Origin: Carya illinoinensis
Taxonomy: Eukaryota; Streptophyta; Magnoliopsida; Fagales; Juglandaceae
Length of the DNA stretch: 64,000 bases
Reading direction: 5' to 3'
Assembly: GCF_018687715.1 (NCBI RefSeq)
Contig: NC_056758.1
Coordinates: 25,021,001 to 25,085,000 of the forward strand
The position numbers were made by a program, and so were the translations under genes. This document shows positions 23,393 to 34,075 of the stretch, piece after piece. How positions within the stretch are numbered: the first letter of the stretch is position 1; the number at the start of each line of letters is the position of its first letter. The notes below the pieces were generated by a model. The model ran no database searches, had not been told where the DNA came from, and saw nothing but the letters and a program-made list of their open reading frames with translations.

Positions 23393-24473
23393 CTAGACCC
23401 CACTTGTCTCCCCATGCAGCAATGGTTCTGTAACAATAATTCGATCCTTCAACAACAAATTTGCTTCCTCCTGCACCATTTGCACATCGGTTGTACCTTT
23501 CTTTGGCACTAGATTTTCCTTCATATTGATGACCAAAACAGATAAATCTTTTTCTTCTTCGGATGCAACATTCCTCATCTTTGAAACATCTTTTTCTTCC
23601 TCCCTTTCTACAGGACCCTCCCTTGGTTTAACAAGGTGATCCGACGCTTTTTTTAAAACCCAGATACGACTTGACTTAATCAATGCCTTCTTCTTCTCAT
23701 CATGTGCATCTTTTTGTGTTGCTTTGCAAGTATTTAAATTATGCCCCTGCACTTTACAAAAAGAACAAAAAGCTAATAGGGTTTCATTGACAACTTCTTG
23801 ATAGATGCTTGTAGGGAGCTTAGGCATACCAATCCAAATCCTTTGAATTGGATCCTGTGAGATATTCATGAGAGCACAAACCCGAGCCCCATAAGCCTGA
23901 ATAGCACATCGAGTCTTATTATCTTGTCTCAAATATATACCAACCGATGCCGTAATATTCTTAAGAAGCGATTCATGATAAAAGGCCAGTAGCCAATACC
24001 AGCTATATTATCCATATTGGTACCAATGCAGGTTTAAAATCTTCATTGAAATCTATTGACCACTGAAAAGGCCAGTAGCCAATACCAGCTATATCACAAC
24101 TCTCTCTTAGTAAGGCTTTGAGAAAATCATCTTCATGAAAGAACCTTATAAAAACATGTTGAGCTTTCCACATAGCAGATACCACATGTTGGTGCATTAC
24201 TCCCCATCTACTATGGATAAAACCATGAATTCTATCAAGTGATGGCCTTTGCCTGAGAAACTTCAACACCATAGCAAAACGAAATGGTTTAGTTGACTTC
24301 TCCAACTCTTCCTTAGTGAATTGAAAGTAAACCTCCCCATCCACAATTTTTGGTTGCCAAAAAGGGACAGGGACCTCAGGGATTGCCTGAGGCATTTGAG
24401 ATAGCAAATCCGCGAACGTCCACATCCTCCCAGCCGACGACGAGGGGTCATGGGAGCCCCCAACGATAGCCAT
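23393..24473 (-). pseudogene. LINE ORF1 (DUF4283 and zinc knuckle)
   Basis: The first part (24473-24003) has the DUF4283 pattern: KPFRFAMVLKFLRQRPSLD, IHSRWGV and VFIRFFHEDDFLKALLRE. The second part (23932-23393) has IRRIW-like text (IQRIWIGMPKLP) and a C-x2-C-x4-H-x4-C knuckle, CSFCKVQGHNLNTC. In plant L1 elements this protein binds the LINE RNA. The two parts are in different frames, with a break near 23940-24000. There a phrase (aggccagtagccaataccagctata) is duplicated at about 23981-24008 and 24068-24095, suggesting a local duplication. Confidence 0.75.
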
Positions 24474-24559
24474 GTCAGTAGTGTTAATCTCTAAATGCGT
24501 AAGATCAATGTGTTCCCCGCCATATGTGATAAACCCTAGAGGAAAAAAATATATATCAC

Positions 24560-25750
24560 AACTTTAAGAAAGGAGCCTGGTGAGAATGAATGAAGCAAGA
24601 TACCACCCACTTCATCGAAAGGTGCACTACGTGTCAAAGAGTAAAGGCGAAGCACCAAAAGCCGGCAAAAAATCTGCAACCTTTACCTATTCTTGAGTGG
24701 AAGTGGGAAGATATCACTATAAATTTTGTGATAGGATTGCCCCAAACCCCCAGTGAAAAGGACACCATATGGGTAAATATAGATTGATTGACCAAGAGAT
24801 TCCATTTCTTATCAGTCATCACAATGGACACATTAAGCAAACTTACTCAGATATAGATAAAGGAAATAATTAGATTATACAGAGTTCCTAAGATTGTAGT
24901 ATCAGATTGAGATCTGAGGTTTATGTTCCACTTTTAGAAGAGTTTACAAAAGGTGATGGGCACCAAGTTGAAGTTCAGTAGTGCTTACCATCCCTAAACT
25001 GACGAGCAAATGAAAATGACCATTCAGATGTTGGAAGACATGTTGAGGGCATGCGTGTTGGATTTTACAGGATGATGAGAAGCTAGAAGGTCACATCACT
25101 CTTATTGAATTCGCATACAACAACAGTTATCAAGACAGTATCCAAATGGCCCCTTACGAGGCGATGTATGAGAGAAAGTGTAGATTGCCGATATGTAGGG
25201 ATGAAGCAAAAGAAGCCAAGGTGATTGGACCGTTTATCATTCAAGAGATAACGAAGCAAGTCAAACTCATGGTAGTCATAAGACTTACACTGACAATAGG
25301 AGAAGAGAGTTAATCTTCTTGGATGGCAACTGGGAGCACCTTAAGGTATCATCTATGAAAGGTGTTAAAAGATTTGGGCTTCAAGGGAAATTAAGCCAAA
25401 GGTACATTTGATCGTACCAAGTATTGTAAAAGGATAGTCCAGCAGTGTACCGAATTGCATTGCCAATGGAATATGAAAGGATTTACAACGTGTTCCACGT
25501 TTCCTCGTTAAGGAAAAGTTTCAGGAGCTAACAACTTCGAGTAATTAATTTAGATTTGGTTCCACTACAACTGAATCTCACCTACGAGGAGAATTTTATA
25601 TAAGTTGTAGATCTGAACGAGTACAGATTGCGATCTAAAATCATACCATTGGTGAAGGTGCAATGGGGTGATGCGGGAATCCATGAGTTTACATGGAAAA
25701 GTGAGCAGGTCACGTGGGAGCAGTTCCCATATTTATTTAAGCCGTAGTAA
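24560..25750 (+). pseudogene. Ty3/gypsy chromovirus pol remnant, part 2 (integrase)
   Basis: The frame resumes with MKQDTTHFIERCTTCQRVKA (about 24590-24650), the end of the integrase HHCC domain, then PLPILEWKWEDITINFVIGLP leading to the first catalytic aspartate region (here asparagine). Later text in changing frames includes the EFAYNNSYQ-like region (about 25110) and a C-terminal end IPLVKVQWGDAGIHEFTWK (about 25650-25700), typical of chromoviruses such as Tekay/Del. Stops are frequent. It belongs with 18966-20220. Confidence 0.75.
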
Positions 25751-26569
25751 TGAACTATAACGCACGATGTGAGGGTAATTCGAACAATTTCAAGGTGAAG
25801 GCACATTTATAAATAAGCTTTTAACATACCCTCTTGAAACTCATAAACAAAGTTATGGTGCAAGAGAAGAGAACGACATAGAGGGTAGCAATGCAACCTG
25901 AAATAATGCACCAATTCTTGGAAGAATGACGTGAAAGGGAAGGATTAGAGGCTGAATGAAGAAGAGAGAAGGAGGAACGTTGCTGAGACGAAGAAAGTTC
26001 TCAGAGGGCTAGACCCTAATATTGAAAATGCTACACTACGACTACACCACTGTGATGCAACATGGTGAGAAATGAATAGTTCTTAAACGTGATAAGCAAG
26101 ATAAGGACAAGGGTGAGGATTCCCCAACATCCCATGATGTCGAACCTAGCAGAGGAGCTAGAATGCAATAGAGCAAAAATTTTTCTTAAAAATATGTTTT
26201 CTATAATTGGGACAGTTGTAATAATGTTCGTCTTTTTAAATATTTGAAGAGTTTTTACAATTTAGAGAGATATAATACGGTATATGAATTTCATTAAACT
26301 CAACGCTTGGAAACCTTACCTTCAAGTGGCATTCTATTTTCCAATTATAAAAAAATGTTTGGTTCCAAAAACTTCAAGGTGGAGTTTTGCTTCAATCTTA
26401 AAAGGTCTATAGGAAATATTAGATAATTCTTGGCACTCATTTTTTCCTAAAAATTAAAAAGCCAAAAGAAGAAACACATAAGCCAATTATACCATAAAAG
26501 TCTTAGACAATAACCACAGTGTTTGCTAATGATTATTTGATTTATAATTAAACGAATACCATCCAACTA
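25751..26569. other. non-coding DNA, possible 3' end of the chromovirus
   Basis: No gene seen. A purine-rich stretch (about 25855-26000) directly follows the pol remnant and could include the polypurine tract and LTR start, but no matching LTR is recognised upstream. Confidence 0.35.
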
Positions 26570-27202
26570 GAGGTGTAACCGGTCTGATTCGGTTTTGGAC
26601 AAAATTTAGGACTGAACTGATATGCACTGGTTTTGCATTTTTCAAAATCGATTACGCACCAGTTACCCTCCTAAACCGGTACTCCGGTTTTACCGATTTT
26701 CTAGTCTGGTTCGGTCCTGTTGTAATGTACTATATTATATATTATATAATATATATATAATATAGTATATTATAGTATATAATACTATAGTGATAATATA
26801 TTGTAGTATATTATAATATATATTATAATTGTATTATAGTCTATAGTGATTTATTATAATATATAATATAGTGATATAGTATTAGTATAACTATTAATAC
26901 AATAAACAAAATGATATAAGATTTTAAAATTTAATATCATATTAATTAGTAATTTATTATATAATACAAAACTATTTTATATATCATTATATATTATATA
27001 TATACAATAGAAAAAATTAAAATATATATGAACCGGTCTAGTTTTAGAAAAAGAAAAATCAAAACCGAACCGATTTTGACCGGTTTTAAAAAAAATAAAA
27101 CCGGTACCGAACTAAACCAAATTCAGGACCGAACTGATCCCATTAGTTTGGTCCAGTCCGATTCAGTTTACCGGTTCACCGGTTTTTTTTTTTACACCCT
27201 TG
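26570..27202. mobile_element. hAT-like MITE, 633 bp
   Basis: The left end gaggtgtaaccgg and the right end ccggtttttttttttacacccttg are imperfect inverted repeats. Flanking octamers TCCAACTA (26562-26569) and TCCAACAA (27203-27210) differ at one base, which suits the 8-bp target duplication of hAT elements. Inside each arm are accggttt/aaaccggt blocks in inverted order around an AT-rich core (26727-27010). No coding capacity. Similar 'gggtgtaa...accggt' elements are common in eudicots, as I recall. Confidence 0.7.
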
Positions 27203-27479
27203 TCCAACAAATAAATTACCACCACCTTTGTTAATTGTTATTTTGAATCACAGTAATTAATATGATTTATTCTTAAGTAGCATCAATCAATATAATTTAT
27301 ATTGAAGATAATAAACTCGTTTGTTTTTACAAATAAGTTGAGATGAATTGTGATTAAAATTGAAAATTGAATAAAATATTATTAGAATATATATTTTAAT
27401 ATTATTTTTATTTTAAGATTTGAAAATGTTGAATTGTTTATTTTATTTTTTGTAAAAATTTAAAAAAATTAGAAAAAAT

Positions 27480-27642
27480 CTTGTTGTAAACGATTCTGCG
27501 CACCAGTATGTACACATATCCAATGTGATTAGTTAGAAAGTCAAATTTTAATTAAAATAGTTTCAATTTGAATTTTGAATATGAATGCAACAATATTGAT
27601 ACACAAATCGGTATGCGAATTCACTTATATATAACAAAACTC
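27480..27642 (+). mobile_element. MITE family A, copy 1
   Basis: It shares order and wording with 59637-59803 in the same orientation: 'ccaatgtgatt', 'aaattttaattaaaatag', 'tttgaattttgaatat', 'aatattgatac', then a 'tatataacaaaactc' end. It is AT-rich and non-coding. Adjacent DNA at 27300-27479 is also AT-rich and may hold another decayed MITE. Confidence 0.6.
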
Positions 27643-28108
27643 AAAAATTTATAATGATAAAATAAGTTGAGATGATTGTCTACAATAGCTTGGTTCTTGC
27701 AAGTATGATAGTAAATAAATCACTCGATGAGAGAAAACAAATGATCAATGAGAGCCTCTTCGAACAAGACATGGTGTAAATATGGATTTGGACCCTTCAA
27801 TAAAACACAACCACGTCAATCTTTTTATTTTATTACCGTAACCGCAACTTCAACCAAGCAAATGAAAAGCGTGTGGAAACTAAAGCCAGTCAAGCTCTTT
27901 CCCCTTCGCTCTCAACCTCTTTCTCTCCCTCCCATAGTTCTCTCTCTCCTCAAGCGTGTTGTTCAAGCTCTCTCCCCCTTCACTCAATTCTTGTGAGTTG
28001 TGATGCTGCAATTTCATTTCGAAACTCTAGCAACTTTTTTTTCATTGGAAAAGTCTAAATGAAGGCAAGATGGGGACGGATTGTGCACCAATATACTATT
28101 TAATAAAA

Positions 28109-28260
28109 GAGTTTTGCTACATACAAGTAAAGTCGTGTACTAATTTACGTATCAATACTGATTCCTTCATATTCAAAATTTAAATTAGCATTGTTTTCAA
28201 TAAAATCTACTTTTTAACTAATCACATTAGATTGGTGCATATATTAGTATGCAATTATAC
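28109..28260 (-). mobile_element. MITE family A, copy 2 (inverted)
   Basis: Its plus strand, 'gagttttgctacatac ... tcaatactgatt ... ttttcaataaaatct ... aatcacattagattggtgcat', is the reverse complement of the 59637-59803 copy with scattered changes. Two family members therefore lie within 500 bp of each other in opposite orientation. Confidence 0.65.
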
Positions 28261-28358
28261 CTCAACTAGATTTTTCCTTAATAAAACGGTACGTTTTTAT
28301 TTTAAAGAAGTGAATTGAGTTTTGGGCGGCAAAAAAATTCCGTGTTCTTCTTCTCTGT

Positions 28359-28360
<2 letters not shown>

Positions 28361-28452
<92 letters not shown>
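28361..28452. repeat. (CT)n microsatellite, 92 bp
   Basis: Forty-six uninterrupted CT dinucleotides. The RE-repeat frames on the minus strand are artefacts. No gene start is evident nearby. Confidence 0.97.
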
Positions 28453-28456
<4 letters not shown>

Positions 28457-28654
28457 AATAGGTGAATTCCAAGTAAAAATTAACGGAACAATATATATTC
28501 CTCCCCTCCTGATGCTCTTCCACGTACTTTGCAGATCACTAAGTTTTTTCATGGAGCAGCTTCATTAGAAAATATTAATGCTGACCAGCGAAAAAAAAAA
28601 AGGGCCCTCCAGCAAAACTTCAGTTTTCTCCTCCTCCTTCCTCCTCCTTCTGCA

Positions 28655-29623
28655 CTAGGAAATGAGGTTACAGTGAGTGCAGGTGGGTTTATCAATATGA
28701 GGATTGGCCTTGAAACACTTTTCTAAAGAATGACCCGATATTTTGCAAAAAGAGCAAAATAATTTATCGCGCCTAGGAGGGCCAAAATGCTTGGTGGTAT
28801 CTCGATGAAGAGGAAAGTGGGATTTGGTGGCCATGGCAAGTGTGTCATGAAGGTTAAGAGAGATGTTCGAGATCTGTTTGCGCTTCTCCTCTTGCTGAAC
28901 GAGAGCATAAACTTCGCTTAAGGTTGGGGTGGGTTTGAGAAGGATAATCTGAGCTTTAATGTTGGTGAAGGAATCATTAAGTCCCATAAGGAATTTCATC
29001 ATCCAATCACGTTGTTGATTGTCAATGACAGGTTTCATGGCACCACATGTACAAGAAGGTATGGTTTCAAAATTAATGAGTTCATCAAATAAACTCTTCA
29101 ATTTGGAAAAATAGAGACTAACAGAATCATCACCCTGAATTAAAGAATGTATGGACTGTTTTAATTCATAAATCCGGGGGCCATTATTTTGGGCAAAACG
29201 TTGTTCTAACTCAAGCCACAAGACATGAGCAGTATCAACATATACCACACTATTTTTGATTTCAAGAGACATGGAGTTTTGAAGACAAGTCACAACCATA
29301 TCATTACATTCAAGCCATGGTTCTAATAGAGCAGAGTTCGGGTCAATGGGTTCAAGAATTGTACTGTCGATGAAACCGAGTTTCCTCTTGATTCGGAGAG
29401 AGCGACGGATGTTGCGGGCCCAAGAATGGTAGTTGTCTGCAGTAAGAAGGTGAGTGGTGAGGAGGGTTCCAGGGCCATCGTTCTGGTTAAGGAAATAGGG
29501 GCTGGATGGATCTTTAGGGTTCATGGAGAGAGGGGAGGAATGGATTTCGGAATCGGCACCGTGAGACTTAGTGTTCTCAGAGGATTCAGTGTTTTCAGAT
29601 GATTCAGTGTTTTCAGAGGCCAT
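28655..29623 (-). pseudogene. Ty1/copia gag, open but truncated
   Basis: A 322-codon frame begins MASENTESSENTESSENT and contains the copia gag signatures: LTADNYHSWARNIRRSLRIK (about residues 58-77), the UBN2-like LWLELEQRFAQNNGPRIYEL and FDELINFE, and a C-x2-C-x4-H-x4-C knuckle CSFCKISGHSLEKC near residue 290. A second knuckle starts (CTHC) and is then cut off at 28655. It forms the nucleocapsid of copia elements. The frame is unbroken, but protease, integrase and RT are absent downstream, so it is a 5'-terminal fragment of an element. Other explanations (domestication) have no support from context. Confidence 0.8.
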
Positions 29624-29627
29624 GGAT

Positions 29628-29641
29628 GGCTCTTGATACCA
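29628..29641 (-). promoter_or_regulatory. copia primer-binding site (initiator tRNA-Met type)
   Basis: The minus strand reads TGGTATCAAGAGCC just upstream of the gag start, one base off the standard TGGTATCAGAGC copia primer site. It fixes gag orientation and implies an LTR beginning at about 29642. Confidence 0.8.
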
Positions 29642-29875
29642 TAACAGTTTTGAAGGAATGGAGAATCGAAGAGAAAGCTTCCATAGGAAGAATGGATTTC
29701 AATATATTCAGTAAAGTTACAATGTACAGTACCATCTATATAATGAGAACAGAAAGGAGAAAAAAGGAATAAAATCTACCTAATTGATACACGTAGGCTA
29801 AGACTAAGTAACAGAGTTTGCAACTTATTTTATTCTAGAAACATCTTGCCTTTGCTGACTGGAGGGCTCTGAGCT
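29642..29875 (-). repeat. probable remnant of the copia 5' LTR
   Basis: This region abuts the primer site where the LTR should be, and reads TAACAG at its inner edge on the plus strand. The outer end could not be fixed because no second LTR is in the window. Confidence 0.4.
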
Positions 29876-32542
29876 GGCCTGTATGGATGAACTGGAGTGC
29901 TGCCGTGTGTTCTCTAACAGGGCAAGCCCTTCAACCGCAATTTACTTAGCGAATCCTCATTCTTTTTGGCGCACTCCTCTTCTGCCCCAACAAGCTCATC
30001 TTGACTATCGTATACAAACCTCGCATGTTTTCCTTCAAACTAGGGAACAATTCTCTTCTCATTACTACCATACACCAACTTCATCAGAAAATTAAGTTGG
30101 TGGTCAAACACTCTGCATCGTTGAACCATGGAGGATCCGGTCGTACATAATGAAACTAACTATGAAGCTTTTTTTTTTTAACTTTATTTATATATTCATC
30201 TTCTTGTTCTTTTCCTTTACAATCATCACCAGACAACTTAAAATCACCTACTCACCCAGTTGGATCTTGGATTTTAGCCTTTCAGGTTACTGAAGCAGTA
30301 TAGTTGAAGTACTTTGCAACACACCATGGCAAGATTATTAGGATCTTCATCCTGCTTCGATGAATCAACACATTCATGCATATATGGGGGATGGGGGTAT
30401 TCATATTTTTCCTTGATAAACCTCTTTTTTATGCTTTGAGAGGTCTAAATTTACTGCTTCTAAAACCCTTTAACTTGCCTCTTTTTTTCTTTTCTTTTCT
30501 TTTTCTTTTTTTCTTTTTTTTTTTTTTTACGAGGAGGAGAAAGGCAAGGTAGACATCTTTTTCTTCCATGCAGTTCTGCCTTTAACAATCTCTTCATGAC
30601 TTCCACGCTCACCTTGAGTTTACAGGAGATGTGTATACCTTAATGGTGCCTTCTCAAAGGAGTCTGTAAGTCCATTATTTTCGAGAATTTATAATGTAAG
30701 AGAAAATCCATTGAATATATTAATGTCATTGGTTTGTTTCAATCCATCTTTCAGAACTCCATCATCATCAGAGCAGTATCGAAAGGGAAACCCAGGGACA
30801 AACGAGATGCATTCGCATCCGTGTGGACTGGCGAAATATCTTGGCTCTCCAATCAGTTGTAGTTTCTGTTGTTCCTTCTCTCTTGTTTCTCTTACGAAAA
30901 TAGAGTGTGAAGATGGGAAAAGAGACAGAGGGGAGACAAAAATGGCTTCTCTTCTTTTCTTTCTTGCTTTGAATGGAGAACAGGGGAGTCGATTAGAGTT
31001 TCTTCTTTTCTCTTCCTATTATTCTTTCTTTATTCTTTTACAAAATAATATTGGCAGCAGGTCATGTCATTTTGTTGTGCGGATTTGTCTGCAAAATGCT
31101 TGTATGTAGAAGAGCCCTTTTTCATTTCTTCCTGCACTTCTGATTCCCAATTCCTAAATTCACATCCTATTGAATTAATTTACTTGTGTGGTAAGAAAAT
31201 CCTTTTGCATTCTATGCTAAGAAGTTTCAGGCTGATGGAAGAGAGAGAGAGAGCTGTTGTGGAGAAAGAGAGTTTGCTGAGAGAGAGAGCTTGTGGGGAG
31301 AGAGAGTTTGTTGAGAGTAAGGGAAGAGATAGCATGCGGACAAAGAGAGATTGCTGAGAGTGAGGCTAGACAGAGTTATTCGCATGGTTTATCTATCTTC
31401 ATATACAAAATCAAATTAAGAAAAATTACTACATTGAATTATATATTTTTTAAGAAATAATAATAAAATATTAATTATTTTATGAATTATTTTTATAAAT
31501 CTGGATGGTCTATTTTATGCATAAGATGGTCTAATAAATTCAAATCAAATTCCATTACTAAGTCCAATAAATTTCATACAAATTCACAATTAATATAATG
31601 TAATTACATACAAATTCAACTACCAATCAAAATAAATTTCATACAAGGATACCATTCTAGGTTTTGAGCCAAGCTGTGGGTAGTGTTTCTAAAATGTTGG
31701 TGTCGAAGAGGGCAAAGAGAGCAACGAGAAAAAACTTTTGAGAGAGTTCCAACAAATACAAGAGAGAGCTCCATCGGATAGAGAGAAAAAAAAATGTTTA
31801 GGGAGTGAAAAGCGTTTTTTCAAACTTGAAGAATCACTGTTCATAACTCTTCAAAAATTTAGATATGCATAAGTCAATGTAGATAAATTTAAATGCATTA
31901 TTTAAATTTAAAAATAAAGATAAAGATGAATAAGTCAATCTTGGTGAGAGAAAGACGTTAGTTTTATTAGGCATCTGGTTCTACAGTAATGTTATGAGAT
32001 CATTGACGTGTCTGTCTCTTATCCGAGGGTGTAAAACTCATATTTTCACCTCATCCAATTGACACGTGGCATATTAATGCCACATTATAATTATTCCATT
32101 AGTTTTTTAATTAAAATTAGTAAAACCATCTAATTGCGATATTTTTTATAGTTTGAAATTTTGATATTGGGTTGTAAAAGCATGAATATTTGAGTGAGTT
32201 TTTAGCAATCTTATATAATATATCACACATTTGTTGATGTGAGCTGGACAAGAATATATCACACATTATTTAATCGAAATTAAATATTTCTTGAATCTCA
32301 AAATCAATTTAAAAATAAATAAGTTGGACAAGAATATAAATTATAACTTATATTTTAATAAAATTAAAATTAAAAAAATATTTTTCTGTCTGCGTATCCA
32401 TGCAAGTTTTGTATATTTAAAAAAAAAATTGATATTCATATTAAAGAAAATTTTTGATAAGGATATTTATATAAAAGAATTATATTTTTAACAATAAATT
32501 TTAAGCATTTGCACACCTATGCAACATTATTAAATAAAAGAA
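29876..32542. other. non-coding DNA, no gene seen
   Basis: Open frames here are short and match nothing I recognise. Pyrimidine-rich runs lie at 30480-30530 and purine-rich (gaga) text at 31240-31370 and 31690-31800. From 31380 to 32520 it is strongly AT-rich. Confidence 0.45.
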
Positions 32543-32705
32543 AATAGAGAATTCCAATAAACCGGTTCGTCCAAGCATCCTCATATAACAGCATGCCAAT
32601 AGTGGAGGGACACCTAGACATTCCATCATAATTATTGTAAACCAGCACTACATGGAATACTCGGCTACTACAAAAGAGACACAGCCCCTATGCAAGCCCT
32701 TCCCT
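32543..32705 (+). repeat. diverged direct repeat, copy 1
   Basis: The phrases 'ccggttcgtccaagcatcctca', 'ggacacctagacattccatcataatt' and 'taaaccagcactacatggaa' recur in the same order at 33912-34075. Both copies are followed by a C-rich stretch. This suggests two old copies of one non-coding repeat 1.37 kb apart, possibly ends of one element. Confidence 0.5.
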
Positions 32706-33061
32706 TTTGCAAGAGACAGCCCCTCCCCTTCGCCCACCTTCAAATCAACACCAACCCCTTCACAGCCCATCGAATCATGACGAAACCCCTTCGAAGACCC
32801 ATCCCTTCACAGCTTGCAACCCTCTGATTCAACCCTCTAATTCTGGACTTTTATTATTGACCAATGACCATGGCTTGAGCAGATATATGGAGAGTTAAGT
32901 GGCAGTTGTAGTAGAAGTTTGAGGAGGTTTAAGGAGCTATAAGGGAGAGGATCTCCTACTTCTCTTTGAAGCAACAATTAATATATTTTTGTATAACTGA
33001 AAGTGGAGGGACAACTAGGCCTGTGATGGATTTAACGTAATCTTTGTGTTGGTGATGCAAA

Positions 33062-33201
33062 CTAGCTTGGTCCCATGGTTTATGGTACCTCCAATTCTGA
33101 AAAGTTTAATAGAGTAGCGAGTGTGGTCATGGGTTCAAGTCCCTTAACTTATGTGAGTTGCTTACCAAATCAAACTGACAAAAAAAAAAACAAAAAAAAA
33201 G
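33062..33201 (+). mobile_element. possible SINE
   Basis: A box-A-like TAGCTTGGTCC (33063-33073) lies upstream of a box-B match GGGTTCAAGTCC (33131-33142), the internal Pol III promoter arrangement of tRNA-derived SINEs. The unit ends in an A-rich tail (33180-33200). No clear target-site duplication was found, and the box spacing is somewhat wide. Confidence 0.35.
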
Positions 33202-33911
33202 ATTAAGGTTTTATGTTGCAGATTGAGAATGATGAAGATGACGTCCCTCCCATCTTTCCAATGATCTTCTTTTTTTGATCTCTTATGTATTTAAAATGGT
33301 GTATACGAGCCTCAGAAAGTCAGAGGCAAAGAGACGGTGGCAGGCTTGGTGGATGTGCAAAGAGACAGACTTGAGAACTTGGAGACGAATATGAAAATAG
33401 GAAGAGAGCTTGGAAGACGGCAACACCAAGGCCACTGGACTCAACCATGAACAACTGTCTGTTCGTGACCAACTATGGTTGGTGACAGATAGACCAGGGG
33501 CAGTGGACTACGCTTGTGTAGTGGGCAACGAAAATAACGAAAATATTCAAGGAAATCAACACAGCCTAGGCAAAACCTGGAGTAATCGGTTTGGGCGAAA
33601 TCGGCCAAGGAGGAGAACAATGGACTGGTGGTGGTGGATGCTAGCAGTGGAGGTATGCTCGGTTTTGGTTCTGGACGCACAGGGTTGGGGTCGAGGTCGG
33701 GCTAAGCTAAAGTAGAGTGAAGTTCTCTCAACTAAAGTGTGAATCAATTCGTATCCCATGTGCACGAGTCTAGTATGATTGTGATGTGATTTCTAAAGTG
33801 GCAACTTGTAAGTGGTGTAAGTGGAGGGCTGTTATTCCTTTAAAATCAGACCGACCACTTAGAAGCGGCTTTGTAAAAAAATAAACAGAACCTGTTGATT
33901 TTGTAATTGGG

Positions 33912-34075
33912 AAAAGAGAACTCCTACGGGCCGGTCCGTCTAAGGATCCTCAAAAAACAGCCAGTGAATTATTACATGACACGTAGACCATCCACCACAA
34001 TTCTTGTGAACCAGCACCACATGGAAAATCAATTCCATGCTGCAAAATCACACCGTGACGGATCCCTCCATTCTC
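33912..34075 (+). repeat. diverged direct repeat, copy 2
   Basis: Partner of 32543-32705: 'ccggtccgtctaaggatcctca', 'acgtagaccatccaccacaatt', 'tgaaccagcaccacatggaa'. The following 34080-34310 is C-rich and non-coding. Confidence 0.5.

Larger units (their letters stand above)
20225..24545 (-). mobile_element. L1-type LINE with RT deleted, inserted into the chromovirus
   Basis: On the minus strand the order is ORF1 with DUF4283 and a zinc knuckle (24473-23393), endonuclease-like text (about 23150-22400), a zf-RVT-like region (about 22000-21240) and RNase H (20876-20412), ending at a poly-T (sense poly-A) at about 20239-20248. No reverse transcriptase core lies between endonuclease and zf-RVT, so an internal deletion near 22050-22400 is inferred. 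The host chromovirus reads into integrase on both sides, which bounds the insertion. I could not find a clean target-site duplication; a few tens of bases of the target seem to be missing. Confidence 0.7.

Noticed and set aside
28262..28552. Arginine-glutamate repeat proteins on the minus strand
   Set aside because: Produced entirely by the 92-bp CT microsatellite.
33410..33715. 101-codon frame MEDGNTKATGLNHEQLS
   Set aside because: No recognisable domain, no splice or promoter support, and it lies between copies of a diverged repeat.
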